DNA from: JAMLHH01 sp964653095
Lineage (GTDB): Bacteria; Bacteroidota; Bacteroidia; Chitinophagales; JADIYW01
Length of the DNA: 64,000 bases
NCBI GenBank assembly: GCA_964653095.1
Contig: CAZZEH010000019.1
Coordinates: 1-64,000 of the forward strand
Direction of reading: 5' to 3'
Positions 9,028-18,552 of this stretch are shown one piece after another. The notes beneath the pieces were generated by a model. It had not been told where the DNA came from. It saw nothing but the letters and a program-made list of their open reading frames with translations, and searched no databases. Positions within the stretch are counted from its first letter, which is position 1, and each line of letters begins with the position of its first letter. The position numbers and the translations under genes are program-made.

Positions 9028-9771
9028 TTAGACAATAAAACTTACAGTTTCGTCGAGCTTTGCCTGCTTTTCTGTTATTTGGAGCTTTCCGGTTCGATTT
9101 TTAAGGATGACCGTATGCGTGCGTGTTCCGTAGATGGGCGATTGTATGCAGATTGGAGACAAGGCCCTTTCCCAATCCAAACCAATTCCGGTATTGGGCA
9201 AGTCAACGTCAGGGTATCTTTCATGGTTGGTCAGTAAGCGGAATAGATTTTTATCATCCACCGCATTCTTGTTTAGCATCTCTTTTAAATCGTTTTTGAT
9301 TTGGATTACTTTTGGCCATGGGGTATCTAAAAGCGCATTGCTGATGCCGTAAATACCGGTTATTAATTCAGTAGTCTGCTGAGTGATGTTAGAGTAATGA
9401 AAAAATCTGATTCCGTCGTGATAAAATAAGTTGAAGCCGTTCATTTTGCTCCATAAGGAATTGTTGGTATTTGCGTATTTGCTAAAATCATCGGGAGAAT
9501 CTTTCAGCAGATTGACCGGAACTGCCCCCCGGCTAGGAGCATTTGGATTGTTATGTGTTGGGTCTCTGTAATTTGTGACGGCAGCAATTTGTCTTTTTGA
9601 ATTAACAGCCAGCCATGTTCCGCCGGCTTTTAAATCTTTACCTGCCAGTATATCTTCATCTTTCCACCAAAACATGGACTGAGTAGGTCTTTGAAAAAAC
9701 TCATCTCGGTTGGAAATAAATATAAACGGATAATTTTCATCCAAATTAATAGCAAGAGCAATCAGACACAT
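9028..9771 (-). CDS. NRDE (TANGO2-family) protein
   Basis: A 247-residue protein starting MCLIALAINLDENYPF and followed by SNRDEFFQRP, the NRDE signature of the TANGO2 family. The next motif, LAGKDLKAGGTWLAVN, is also conserved. The N-terminal cysteine after the initiator Met suggests an Ntn-hydrolase-like fold. TANGO2 proteins have been linked to heme or lipid metabolism in eukaryotes; the bacterial role is not settled. It appears monocistronic, convergent with the DUF58 gene. Confidence 0.88.
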   Translation of the reverse strand: MCLIALAINLDENYPFIFISNRDEFFQRPTQSMFWWKDEDILAGKDLKAGGTWLAVNSKRQIAAVTNYRDPTHNNPNAPSRGAVPVNLLKDSPDDFSKYANTNNSLWSKMNGFNLFYHDGIRFFHYSNITQQTTELITGIYGISNALLDTPWPKVIQIKNDLKEMLNKNAVDDKNLFRLLTNHERYPDVDLPNTGIGLDWERALSPICIQSPIYGTRTHTVILKNRTGKLQITEKQAKLDETVSFIV

Positions 9772-9914
9772 ATATCTCTTTTAGAAGTTAATTGAAAATA
9801 GAGAAAAATGTTCTGAATCCTGAAGCTAAAGCCCGTCATTTTTGTTTAAAAGAAACGCTATAATAGGAATTGTAAAAACACTGCTTTAATCTTTTAAGAT
9901 TATGAATAAAGCTT

Positions 9915-10646
9915 TTATGCAGTCCATATTTCCCATGCTTTTTCTGCCTGTAAATGCAGCATGTCCAATCCATTTTTTACTTTAGAATTTTTGTCGATTC
10001 CTTTTTGTAAAAAGGCAGTGAGCTCAGGATTATACACCAAGTCGTATAAATAGTGTCTTGCGGTAAGTGCTTCGTAGGGCAGTTGTGGCAGTGTTTCAGT
10101 TTTAGGATACATTCCGAGAGGAGTTGTGTTGATGATTACAGAAAATTCTTTTATTAATTCAGGCGAAATGTCTTCGTAGGTTAAAAAATCTTTCTGCTTT
10201 GTTCTCGATACATATTTATATGAAATGCCAAGCTGATTCAAAATATATACTACCGCTTTTGATGCTCCTCCCGTCCCTAATATCAATGCTTTACGGTGAT
10301 GTGATTCAAGCTGAGGAATGAAGCTCTTTTCAAATCCGTAACAGTCTGTGTTATAACCTGTTTTAATTCCGTTTTGGATTTTTATTGTATTCACAGCTCC
10401 AATTTCTGATGCGGTTTGATCCAATTGATCCAAATAAGGAAGGACGGCTTCTTTGTACGGAATAGTTACATTTAAACCAATAAGATTTTTTGTTTGAAAT
10501 AACTTCTCAATCTGTTCAATGTTCTCCAAAGGGTAAGTGTCATAAATAAAACCCGAAATATTTTCTTTTCTGAATTTTTCGGCAAAATATCCTTTTGAAA
10601 AAGAATGACTCAGCGGATATCCGATAAGTCCGAGCTTTTTAGTCAT
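9915..10646 (-). CDS. aroE: Shikimate dehydrogenase
   Basis: NADPH-dependent reduction of 3-dehydroshikimate to shikimate in aromatic amino acid synthesis. At 243 residues it is slightly shorter than the E. coli enzyme. Visible motifs are GYPLSHSFSKGYF (substrate binding), NVTIPYKEAVLPYLD (catalytic Lys), GAVNTI, the Rossmann-type ILGTGGASKAVVYIL, and NTTPLGMYP. The C-terminal GLDMLHLQAEKAWEIW is typical. Its ATG overlaps the stop of the upstream TPR gene by 8 bases, so the two are translationally coupled on one transcript. Confidence 0.95.
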   Translation of the reverse strand: MTKKLGLIGYPLSHSFSKGYFAEKFRKENISGFIYDTYPLENIEQIEKLFQTKNLIGLNVTIPYKEAVLPYLDQLDQTASEIGAVNTIKIQNGIKTGYNTDCYGFEKSFIPQLESHHRKALILGTGGASKAVVYILNQLGISYKYVSRTKQKDFLTYEDISPELIKEFSVIINTTPLGMYPKTETLPQLPYEALTARHYLYDLVYNPELTAFLQKGIDKNSKVKNGLDMLHLQAEKAWEIWTA

Positions 10647-12051
10647 AAAATTCCTTTAAGATAGCTTGTATCTGTACATCGTCTGACATTTCCGGACAGA
10701 TAAGGAACATAAACAACTCTTTTCCCGAAGACTCGGTATGAATATGTAACAACTTATTGATTGCCTCTTTCTTTTTTCCGATAAAGTACAGAAGTCCGAC
10801 TCTGGCATAAAGTAATTCTTTTGCAGACTTTGTTCGTATAATTCCGGTCTCCAATACTTCCAGGGCGATATCGGTATCATTGATAGTAAGAAGTATTTTG
10901 ACAAGATATAAATATGCTTCGAATCTGGACTGGGTAATATCCAAAGCCTTTTCGGCAAGGTGATATGCTTTTGTGATATCGTTATTTATCAATGCAGATT
11001 CTACGGCTTCTATGATATAGTCGTAGTTATATTCTGCAAATTCGGCTGCTTTGAGGAAAAACTTATAGGCTAACTGCCAGTTTTCTTCTAATTTATAACT
11101 CTCTCCGATGTTGTAGTAGGCATCCGCAAGATTTGGGTGAAAATGCAATGCCCGTTTCAAATAATATCTTGCAAGCTTGTATTCTTCTTTGTGTATATAG
11201 CAGCGCCCTTTTAAAACCAGTATATTTTCATCCGGCTTAAACTTGCTTTCATATTCTGTAATCTCTTCGAGTGCCTTCTCAAACTGATTGTTTTCGATAT
11301 AGAGTCTTATCAGGTGAGGATATCCGTAATCCAAATTATCGTTTATTGCCAGCATGTATTCCAAAGCTTCAATAGCTTTATCCGTTTTATCCATGCTTTT
11401 GTACACTATATGAAGATTGTACCAGGCAAAATCGGAGTATGGATCATCGTTAATTATATCCTCAAGAAGATTGGCGGCGTAATCGTATTCTTCCGTAATG
11501 ACCGAGCAAAAGCTGACACGACTGAGGGCTTCCCCATTTAACGGGTCTATTTTCAGGCATTCTTCGAGACAGGAAAATACCTGTTTATAGTCTTCCTGGT
11601 CTTCGTATATATCTGCCATTTGAAGAAAAATTTCTGATTTATCATCGTCATCAGAAAATTCCAGTCGTTCACGTAATACATCTAAAGCCTCCTGATGCCG
11701 GGACAAATAAATCAAAATTTCAGAACGAAGAAGGTAAATTTCAAGTTCGGAGCTTTCTATGGATTCTGCTTTTTCCAGGCATTCCAAAGCATCAGAATAT
11801 TTCTTTAAGTCAAAGAGAATTTGAGCCTTTTTAATAAGCAGCATGGCTGAAAAAGGATAATTGTCTAATGCCTGATTAATGACCCTTTCGGCCGTGTTAT
11901 ATTGCCCTTTGAACTCGTAGAAGTCAGCTAACAGTTCGTATGAAGAAGAATCGAGGTATAAGGATATATTTTCCCGAACGGAATTCTCGTATTTTTCAAC
12001 AATATCTTGGATAAATTCATCATATTCAAAGTCAAAATCAAATGGATCCAT
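10639..12051 (-). CDS. Tetratricopeptide (TPR) repeat protein
   Basis: A 470-residue acidic cytoplasmic protein built almost entirely of tandem TPR units (for example YYLKRALHFHPNLADAYYNI, and the units around 95, 160, 200 and 300). It has no signal peptide or enzymatic domain, so it is probably a protein-protein scaffold of unknown partner. It is first in an operon with aroE, an arrangement I believe is common in Bacteroidota. Unusually for this phylum, the ATG at 12051 is preceded by a near-perfect Shine-Dalgarno sequence, with a -7 element just above it. Confidence 0.85.
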   Translation of the reverse strand: MDPFDFDFEYDEFIQDIVEKYENSVRENISLYLDSSSYELLADFYEFKGQYNTAERVINQALDNYPFSAMLLIKKAQILFDLKKYSDALECLEKAESIESSELEIYLLRSEILIYLSRHQEALDVLRERLEFSDDDDKSEIFLQMADIYEDQEDYKQVFSCLEECLKIDPLNGEALSRVSFCSVITEEYDYAANLLEDIINDDPYSDFAWYNLHIVYKSMDKTDKAIEALEYMLAINDNLDYGYPHLIRLYIENNQFEKALEEITEYESKFKPDENILVLKGRCYIHKEEYKLARYYLKRALHFHPNLADAYYNIGESYKLEENWQLAYKFFLKAAEFAEYNYDYIIEAVESALINNDITKAYHLAEKALDITQSRFEAYLYLVKILLTINDTDIALEVLETGIIRTKSAKELLYARVGLLYFIGKKKEAINKLLHIHTESSGKELFMFLICPEMSDDVQIQAILKEFYD

Positions 12052-12054
12052 TCA

Positions 12055-12062
12055 CACCTCCT
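12055..12062 (-). promoter_or_regulatory. Strong Shine-Dalgarno site of the TPR gene
   Basis: On the minus strand AGGAGGTG lies 3 bases upstream of the ATG at 12051 (spacing GTGTGA when counted from the AGGAG core). Bacteroidota genes generally lack such sites, so this one stands out and supports the start choice. Confidence 0.6.
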
Positions 12063-12067
12063 AGTTA

Positions 12068-12075
12068 CAAAGTTA
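12068..12075 (-). promoter_or_regulatory. Bacteroidota -7 promoter element of the TPR-aroE operon
   Basis: The minus strand reads TAACTTTG (TAnnTTTG consensus) 17 bases above the start codon. A TTG at 12099-12101 lies 23 bases further up, a slightly long spacing for -33. The implied leader is very short. Confidence 0.45.
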
Positions 12076-12172
12076 ATACTTATCTTGGCTTAATTTCACA
12101 AGTTAAGTTATCAAATGGTATAGATTTGTTTCGGGAAAGATATGAACATGTGATATGAAGTTGGGGAAAAGT

Positions 12173-15133
12173 ATGAATAAGTGCATTTTGTTACTGACTT
12201 TTGTTTTAACGCCTGCGCTATTATCTGCATCTGACAGGTATAAAATTCAGGCAGAATTGGAGCCGACACGGAGAACTGTGAAAGGGCACATCGAAATGCA
12301 GTTTCACAATACTTCTCAGGACACCTTATCCGAGCTGCAAATTCATTTATGGCCCAATGCTTACAGCGGCCACCAGACTCCTTGGGCAAAGCAGATGATT
12401 AAACTTAACAGACTTGACTTTCACTACGGTAAATCCTACGGCTATATTGACAGCCTTAATTTTACACAACAGGGAAATTATCTGACTTTGGTGACTTCGG
12501 AATCCCAGCCCGATATAGGTCTGATTTTATTAAACAATCCCGTTCTTCCGGGTGATTCTGTAACTGTTCAGACGCCTTTTAGGGTAAAACTTCCGAAGAT
12601 GTATTCCAGAGGCGGATATGAAGGGTCATACTATGCGGTGACTCAGTGGTATCCAAAATTTGCAGTATATCAGGACGGGACTTGGCAGTCTGTATCTTAT
12701 TTGGATCAGGGAGAGTTTTTTAGCGGTTTTGCAGATTATGATGTAAGTATTACAGTGCCGTCTGCCTATCAGTTTGCCGCGACCGGGTACATTTACGCAC
12801 CCAAAGACACCATTCCGGAAAAGCAGCAATACAGCATACAGTTGAATAATGTACATGACTTTGCCTGGTTTGCCTCCCGAAAATTTACTGTGAAAAAACA
12901 AAGAGTGATTCTCAAATCCGGGAGAGAAGTGCAGGTACAGGCATTTGTGCATTCTGAAAAGCATCTCGATAAAATTCTCGAATATGCTTCGGATGCATTG
13001 GTGTATATGTCTGATTATTTGGGAGAATATCCGTACAGTGTCTGTTCGGTTGTGGAAGGCATGGGAGATGCAGGAGGCGGAATGGAATATCCCACTATTT
13101 CAACTGTATCGGGAGGTATGACACTTCGGCAGCAGGTGGTGCATGAAGTCATACACAATTGGTGGTACGGAATTTTAGCCAATAACGAACGAAAAGAACC
13201 CATTCTGGACGAAGGGCTGACATCTTATTATGAAAACCGAATTATACGTGAAAAGGGCGGAGGTGTACTTCAGCTGAATGAAAATTCGCCGAAATTTAAG
13301 AAAATTCAAAAACTGCAGAAATATTTTGGATTTAATCGGCAACCCAAAGATTTTTTGTCCAAAACAGCGACTCTGATGCAATACAGAGCCAATGTCCATC
13401 AGGCTTCCAATTTGCCGGCAGAAGAATTTTCGATGCTGAATTATTATGCCATGATTTATGCCAAGGGCGCACTCGACTTTGAAAATCTTGAAAAATATCT
13501 CGGCAGAAATGAATTTGACCGCCTGATGCAGTTGTTTTTTGAGGAATATAAGTTTAGACATTATTCTCTGAAAGATTTTAAAAACCACTTTATTTCACAT
13601 TCACCTAAAAGTGTCGAGTGGTTTTTTGATGGCGTTTTGTCTTCGACAGCATTATCTGATTTGGCAGTGAAAAAAATAAGCAGAAACGATAGCCTTTTAC
13701 AAATCACGCTTGTCAATAAAGGCAGTTTGCAAGCCGCATCTGAATTGGCATTGGTGGATAGGAATCTGAATATTTTGGAGTCTGTCATGATAGAACCTTT
13801 TACAGGGAAAATACAAACAGAAATCGAAATAAAACCCGAAACTCATGCAGTGTATGCTGACCCTCAATGGCTGTTGCCCGAGAGAAACAGGAAAAGCAAT
13901 TTTGCAACCCTGAAAGGTGCGCAGAGATTTAATCCACTGCAAATTAGAGCGATAGCAGCCTTGGAAGATCCTACTAAAAATCAACTTTTTATCACTCCGT
14001 TGCTGGCCGGAAATAAGTATGACGGTTTCATGCTCGGAGCCGCAATTTATAATCGGGTTTTTCCGGCAAAAAAGCTGGAATATACATTTGTACCATTTTG
14101 GGGTTTCCGATCCAAAAAGCTTAACTGGATAGGTAATATGTCTTATCATATTTTGCCCAAAAAGCAAAGGCCTGTGGATATTGAAATAGGGGTGCATACC
14201 AAATCTTTCAGTAAGAACAATGTGCCTGTTTTATTGAGATACATCAAGTTTCAACCGTTTATAGAAGCTACTTTTTACAACTTATCGAACGACAGGGGAA
14301 TGGTGCATAAGCTCGGTTTCCGAAATGTACAAATTTGGGAGGAAAATTCATTTCTGAAAGAAAACGATACGATTAACCAGATAAGAATATTTGGCAGGGA
14401 AAAAGTGGCACATAATACAAGTGAACTGTGGTATTCGATGGAAAACAACCATGTATTGTACCCGACTGCTCTTAGTTCAGTGCTTCGTTTCAATAAAGAT
14501 TATGTTCGTCAGGCATTTGAATTCAATCAGAAGTTTCGGTACAGAAAAAACGGTGCATTCTTTAGTATGCGTTTGTTTGCCGGAGCTTTTTATTACAGAA
14601 ATTCAAATTATAATTTCAGATTGTTTCCGGCTCCGGGTTTCAACATAAGCGGTGTAAACGGTAAAAATGACTATCTGTACGACGGTGCGTTTTTTGGACG
14701 AAACATACAAGAGGGATTATCTTCCCGGCAGATGATGATGAGCGAGGGAAATTTCAAAGTTATCACGGCAATCCAGAGACCGAATGAAGGAAAAACAATA
14801 AATGGTCTGTTCGCACTTAATCTTAAGATGGACGCTCCGGTCAAATGGCTTCCCGTACAAATATTTTTTGACATGGGGTACAGTATCGACAGGCATTTGA
14901 ATACGATAGAATTATTGCCGGCAAAGCAATTTCACTATGACTTTGGGTTTAATATATCTTTGTTTGACGAAGGAGTAGAGGTGTATTTTCCTTTGCTGAT
15001 GTCCGATAATTTTAAAACCTACTATAAATCCAATCTTCCAAAATTCGGACAAAGAATCACGTTCTCTATTCAAACGGAAAAACTTAATTTTCACAGACAG
15101 GCCCGGCGAAATCTTGTGAAAAAGATGTTTTAG
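12173..15133 (+). CDS. M1-family zinc metallopeptidase with C-terminal beta-barrel-like domain
   Basis: A 986-residue exported protein. The ATG at 12173 gives a clean signal peptide (MNKCILLLTFVL); the upstream ATG at 12155 would add six residues. Residues 324-328 are HEVIH and Glu347 lies in DEGL, giving the exact HExxH-x18-E zinc site of M1 aminopeptidases. GGGMEYP just before it stands in for the GAMEN exopeptidase motif. From about residue 590 the sequence changes to amphipathic strands rich in aromatics (FVPFWGFRSKKLNWIGNMSY) through to the C-terminus, resembling an outer-membrane barrel. The enzyme would therefore be tethered to the outer membrane. It is monocistronic. Confidence 0.88.
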   Translation: MNKCILLLTFVLTPALLSASDRYKIQAELEPTRRTVKGHIEMQFHNTSQDTLSELQIHLWPNAYSGHQTPWAKQMIKLNRLDFHYGKSYGYIDSLNFTQQGNYLTLVTSESQPDIGLILLNNPVLPGDSVTVQTPFRVKLPKMYSRGGYEGSYYAVTQWYPKFAVYQDGTWQSVSYLDQGEFFSGFADYDVSITVPSAYQFAATGYIYAPKDTIPEKQQYSIQLNNVHDFAWFASRKFTVKKQRVILKSGREVQVQAFVHSEKHLDKILEYASDALVYMSDYLGEYPYSVCSVVEGMGDAGGGMEYPTISTVSGGMTLRQQVVHEVIHNWWYGILANNERKEPILDEGLTSYYENRIIREKGGGVLQLNENSPKFKKIQKLQKYFGFNRQPKDFLSKTATLMQYRANVHQASNLPAEEFSMLNYYAMIYAKGALDFENLEKYLGRNEFDRLMQLFFEEYKFRHYSLKDFKNHFISHSPKSVEWFFDGVLSSTALSDLAVKKISRNDSLLQITLVNKGSLQAASELALVDRNLNILESVMIEPFTGKIQTEIEIKPETHAVYADPQWLLPERNRKSNFATLKGAQRFNPLQIRAIAALEDPTKNQLFITPLLAGNKYDGFMLGAAIYNRVFPAKKLEYTFVPFWGFRSKKLNWIGNMSYHILPKKQRPVDIEIGVHTKSFSKNNVPVLLRYIKFQPFIEATFYNLSNDRGMVHKLGFRNVQIWEENSFLKENDTINQIRIFGREKVAHNTSELWYSMENNHVLYPTALSSVLRFNKDYVRQAFEFNQKFRYRKNGAFFSMRLFAGAFYYRNSNYNFRLFPAPGFNISGVNGKNDYLYDGAFFGRNIQEGLSSRQMMMSEGNFKVITAIQRPNEGKTINGLFALNLKMDAPVKWLPVQIFFDMGYSIDRHLNTIELLPAKQFHYDFGFNISLFDEGVEVYFPLLMSDNFKTYYKSNLPKFGQRITFSIQTEKLNFHRQARRNLVKKMF

Positions 15134-15254
15134 TTGAGGAGACTGTTTGTCGATGTTTCACATACGAAATGGTCCGATTTGTATGAAACGCTATGCCAAT
15201 GATATCACCTGTTTGTCAGTATCGGTGAAAAATATTTCACAAAAAACGCAATAT

Positions 15255-15815
15255 TTATTTTCTTGGAAATTTCATTCGGTAATCTACATCTACGTCGCCT
15301 TTGGTTATTTTTTTCAGTTTTCCCTGCAGGAGTTTTTTCTTTAACGGAGCCAGTCTGTCTGTAAAAAGAACACCTTCTATATGATCGTACTCGTGTTGGA
15401 TTACTCTCGCATTAAGATCGTTGTATGATTCTTCCTGCCATTCAAAATTTTCATTCTGATATTTTATGATTAAGTCCGGCAGCCTATAGACATCCCCCCG
15501 TACGCCCGGTATGCTGAGACAGCCTTCTTCGTATTTCCATTCTTCTCCGGACTCACGAATAATTTTTGGATTGATAAAAACTTTCCTGATACCCTTAAAC
15601 TCCTTGTTCTTATCATTTTCCAGTTGAATCGTATCTACGATAAATAATCTGATGGACAGCCCTATCTGAGGAGCTGCGAGACCGATGCCGCTTGCATTGT
15701 ACATGGTGTCAAACATATTTTCGATTAATTCCTTCAGTTTTGGATAATCGGGAGGTATATCTGCACTTTTTTTCTTTAAAACAGAATCGCCATAAGCAAT
15801 AATCGGTAATGTCAT
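15255..15815 (-). CDS. def: Peptide deformylase
   Basis: Removes the N-formyl group from nascent proteins; metal-dependent and cytoplasmic. All three signature motifs are present in the 186 residues: GIGLAAPQIG (43-52), EEGCLSIPG with metal ligand Cys99, and HEYDH with His141, catalytic Glu142 and His145. Its ATG overlaps the stop of ruvX by four bases (ATGA), so the two are one translational unit. Confidence 0.97.
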   Translation of the reverse strand: MTLPIIAYGDSVLKKKSADIPPDYPKLKELIENMFDTMYNASGIGLAAPQIGLSIRLFIVDTIQLENDKNKEFKGIRKVFINPKIIRESGEEWKYEEGCLSIPGVRGDVYRLPDLIIKYQNENFEWQEESYNDLNARVIQHEYDHIEGVLFTDRLAPLKKKLLQGKLKKITKGDVDVDYRMKFPRK

Positions 15816-16228
15816 ATCTGTAATTTTTCAAGATATTCCTGCAGCAGAATGGTGGCACTGACCGTATCAATCAAACTTTTATCCTGCCTTTTTTTCTTCT
15901 TCATTCCACTTTGTAGGATAGCATTTTGTGCCATCTTGCTGGTATATCTTTCGTCTAACAATTCAATTTTTATGTCAGGAAACCAATGGTGCAGCTGTTC
16001 TTTGAATTGGTACACCATCTCAGTAGTTTCGCTTATTTCATTATTCAGTCTTTTGGGTTCTCCCAAAACTATAATCTCAATTTTCTCTCTGTCAATAATT
16101 TGAGTAAGAAAACTTTCCAGATTTGGAGTATTCACAGTACTGTGACCAAAAGCAAATATATTGGATTCGTCGCTTATTGCGACCCCTGTCCTTTTTTTGC
16201 CGTAGTCCAACGCTAAAATTTTGCCCAC
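15812..16228 (-). CDS. ruvX: Putative Holliday junction resolvase / pre-16S rRNA nuclease (YqgF family)
   Basis: A 138-residue RNase H-fold nuclease. Motifs are ILALDYGKKRTGVAIS (first catalytic Asp), VLGEPKRL and LLDERYTSKMA (catalytic Glu), and DKSLIDTVSATILLQEYL (last catalytic Asp). The family is annotated as a Holliday junction resolvase, and in E. coli YqgF it processes the 16S rRNA 5' end. The start is GTG at 16228. It is followed by def with a 4-base overlap; pairing of an rRNA/recombination nuclease with deformylase fits a translation-linked housekeeping operon. Confidence 0.93.
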   Translation of the reverse strand: MGKILALDYGKKRTGVAISDESNIFAFGHSTVNTPNLESFLTQIIDREKIEIIVLGEPKRLNNEISETTEMVYQFKEQLHHWFPDIKIELLDERYTSKMAQNAILQSGMKKKKRQDKSLIDTVSATILLQEYLEKLQI

Positions 16229-16276
16229 TCCGAATATTATCGGTACAAAGTTAGCAAAACAAATGCCTTAGTTATG

Positions 16277-16795
16277 TCAGTCGTTTGGAATAACTTTGAC
16301 GGAGAAAGAAACTTTTGTCACGGACGGATTGGTATTGGCTATAATTGTAACTTCTTTGTTGTTGACACCCAAACGACCCTTGGAATCAAATTCTATATCT
16401 ATGTAGCCAAATTCGCCCGGAGCTACAGGAATTTTGGAATAATTTGGTACCGTACAGCCACAGCTTCCTTTGGCAGACTGAATAATCAGCGGTTCGTGTC
16501 CGGTATTTTTAAATTCAAACGAGTGCCTGACTTTATCACCTTCTTTTGCTTCGCCCAAGTCAATCTTTGGCTCGGAATACGTAATTCTCGTAATCGGCAT
16601 ATTGGTCAATTGTCCATTGTCCAAGATTACCTGTTCGAAAGTATTTCCATTCTCATCTGTAAAAGATTCGCCAAAATCACTCCCGGTAACTTTTTTAATA
16701 ATATCGGTTTTTTGACTTAGCTTTTCATCTTCCTTGCATGAAAACACTGAAATAAGTAATAGAAAAATGCAGCTTACTGATATTAGATTTCTCAT
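16277..16795 (-). CDS. DUF1573 lipoprotein
   Basis: A 172-residue protein with a lipoprotein signal peptide ending at the lipobox LISVFSC (Cys near residue 19), so it is membrane-anchored in the periplasm or outer membrane. The C-terminal 100 or so residues match DUF1573, an immunoglobulin-like fold: HSFEFKNTGHEPLIIQSAKG, then SCGCTVPNYSK and PGEFGYIDIEFDS. DUF1573 proteins are abundant in Bacteroidota, often with peptidoglycan or cilia-like (ASPM/SPD-2/hydin) folds; their function is unknown. The start is the ATG at 16795, because the longer reading adds a non-signal-like extension. It is a lone gene. Confidence 0.88.
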   Translation of the reverse strand: MRNLISVSCIFLLLISVFSCKEDEKLSQKTDIIKKVTGSDFGESFTDENGNTFEQVILDNGQLTNMPITRITYSEPKIDLGEAKEGDKVRHSFEFKNTGHEPLIIQSAKGSCGCTVPNYSKIPVAPGEFGYIDIEFDSKGRLGVNNKEVTIIANTNPSVTKVSFSVKVIPND

Positions 16796-17022
16796 TATTC
16801 TTTTTTTGTAAAAATAATACTGTGTCCGCAATTTGCTAATTTATTATAAATATTTTACAGATTATATGAATGTAAATCAAAATTTGAGTGGCTCTTAACC
16901 GTAAATCAAAAGCAACCAGAGTCCGGAAGAATAAAAATCATTTAAAATTTACAGCGGTTTTACATTCATTTGAGTAGTTTTATTGCAAAATAACCTGTCA
17001 CCCGCGGGTAATATTGATTTAA

Positions 17023-18408
17023 ATGAACAGAGAAATTATGGACTTTATAAAACCGACGATAGAGCAAAACAAAGACAGATATATTCATGAACTTATAGAA
17101 TTATTGAAAATTCCATCAGTTAGCGCAGATCCTGCATTTAAAGAAGATGTACTGAAGGCAGCTTCCTTTGTTCAGGAGAAATTAAAACAGGCAGGACTAA
17201 ATAAAGTGGAAATCTGTCCTACCCCCGGCCATCCTATAGTATATGGTGAAAAAATAATCGACAAAACGCTTCCTACCGTATTGATATACGGGCATTATGA
17301 TGTGCAGCCGGCAGACCCGTATGAGTTGTGGGATTCTCCTCCGTTTGAACCGATTATCAGGGATGGAATTATTTATGCCAGAGGAGCATCTGACGATAAA
17401 GGGCAGTTTTATATGCATGTCAAAGCGATAGAAATGTTAATTGCACAGAATGCATTACCCTGTAATGTAAAATTTATGATTGAGGGAGAAGAAGAAGTCG
17501 GTTCTGCAAGCCTTAAAGGATTCCTTCAGGAAAATAAGGAAAAACTGTCGTGTGATGTGGTGTTAGTGTCTGACACTTCCATGATAGGCAATGACATTCC
17601 GTCTATTACGGTAGGATTGAGAGGCTTGTCTTATATGGAAGTGGAAGTGACCGGTCCAAACCGAGATTTGCATTCGGGTGTTTACGGAGGGGCTGTCGCC
17701 AATCCGATAAACGTATTATGCAGCATGATTGCAAAGCTTACAGATGAGGAAGGGAGAATTACTATAGATGGTTTTTATGATGAAGTAGTTGAATTGACTG
17801 ATGAAGAAAGAAAAGCCATTAACAGCATACCTTTCTCAGAAGAAGCTTATGCAAAAGATTTGAATGTGAATACAACCTGGGGCGAAAAAGGATATTCTAC
17901 TATAGAACGTGCTTCGACCAGACCCACATTGGATGTAAATGGTATTTGGGGCGGATACATAGGTGACGGAGCTAAAACTGTGTTACCGTCCAAAGCGTAT
18001 GCAAAAATTTCCATGAGATTGGTTCCTAATCAGCAATCCGAAAAAATTTCAGAATTATTTGAGAAATATTTTAAAGCATTGGCACCAAAAAGTGTGAAAG
18101 TAAAAGTCAGCCATCATCATGGCGGAGAGCCGGCAGTGGTTCCCGCAGATTCCAAAGAATATCGGGCGGCAGAAAAAGCAATGGAAACGACCTTTGGCAT
18201 TCGACCGGTTCCGCAGCGGGGAGGAGGCAGCATCCCGATAGTAGCTTTATTTGAAAGTATATTGGGAGTCAAAACAGTTTTGATGGGTTTTGGCCTGGAT
18301 TCGGATGATATTCATTCTCCCAATGAGCATTACGGTATTTTTAATTACCTCAAAGGAATTGAAACAATACCCTATTTTCTGAAATATTATTCGGAGGATA
18401 AAAAGTAA
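17023..18408 (+). CDS. M20-family dipeptidase
   Basis: A 461-residue cytoplasmic di-zinc peptidase of the M20 family (carnosinase/PepV-like). Motifs are IYGHYDVQPADP (metal ligand His and catalytic Asp), ARGASDDKGQFYMH (bridging Asp), IEGEEEVGSASL (catalytic Glu plus ligand Glu) and GLDSDDIHSPNEH (terminal His ligand). The dimerisation domain lies between about residues 205 and 335 (GPNRDLHSGVYGG). It probably hydrolyses short peptides for amino-acid supply. The ATG at 17023 is followed by a second in-frame ATG four codons later. It is a lone gene. Confidence 0.93.
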   Translation: MNREIMDFIKPTIEQNKDRYIHELIELLKIPSVSADPAFKEDVLKAASFVQEKLKQAGLNKVEICPTPGHPIVYGEKIIDKTLPTVLIYGHYDVQPADPYELWDSPPFEPIIRDGIIYARGASDDKGQFYMHVKAIEMLIAQNALPCNVKFMIEGEEEVGSASLKGFLQENKEKLSCDVVLVSDTSMIGNDIPSITVGLRGLSYMEVEVTGPNRDLHSGVYGGAVANPINVLCSMIAKLTDEEGRITIDGFYDEVVELTDEERKAINSIPFSEEAYAKDLNVNTTWGEKGYSTIERASTRPTLDVNGIWGGYIGDGAKTVLPSKAYAKISMRLVPNQQSEKISELFEKYFKALAPKSVKVKVSHHHGGEPAVVPADSKEYRAAEKAMETTFGIRPVPQRGGGSIPIVALFESILGVKTVLMGFGLDSDDIHSPNEHYGIFNYLKGIETIPYFLKYYSEDKK

Positions 18409-18552
18409 AATATTCATCTGCTTTTTGAATGCACGCATTCTTTTTTGTGAAAAGAACCTTTTCTAACGGTTTTCGGTTACTTTTTTTCAAAATATGAGTG
18501 ATTAACGTTTCTTTTTTTATTTCTAATCTCTAAATTAGTGCAAATTAAAATA

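Noticed and set aside
16274..16720. 148-codon open frame opposite the DUF1573 gene
   Set aside because: It is antisense to a gene with a clear lipobox and family motifs, and its translation has no recognisable domain.
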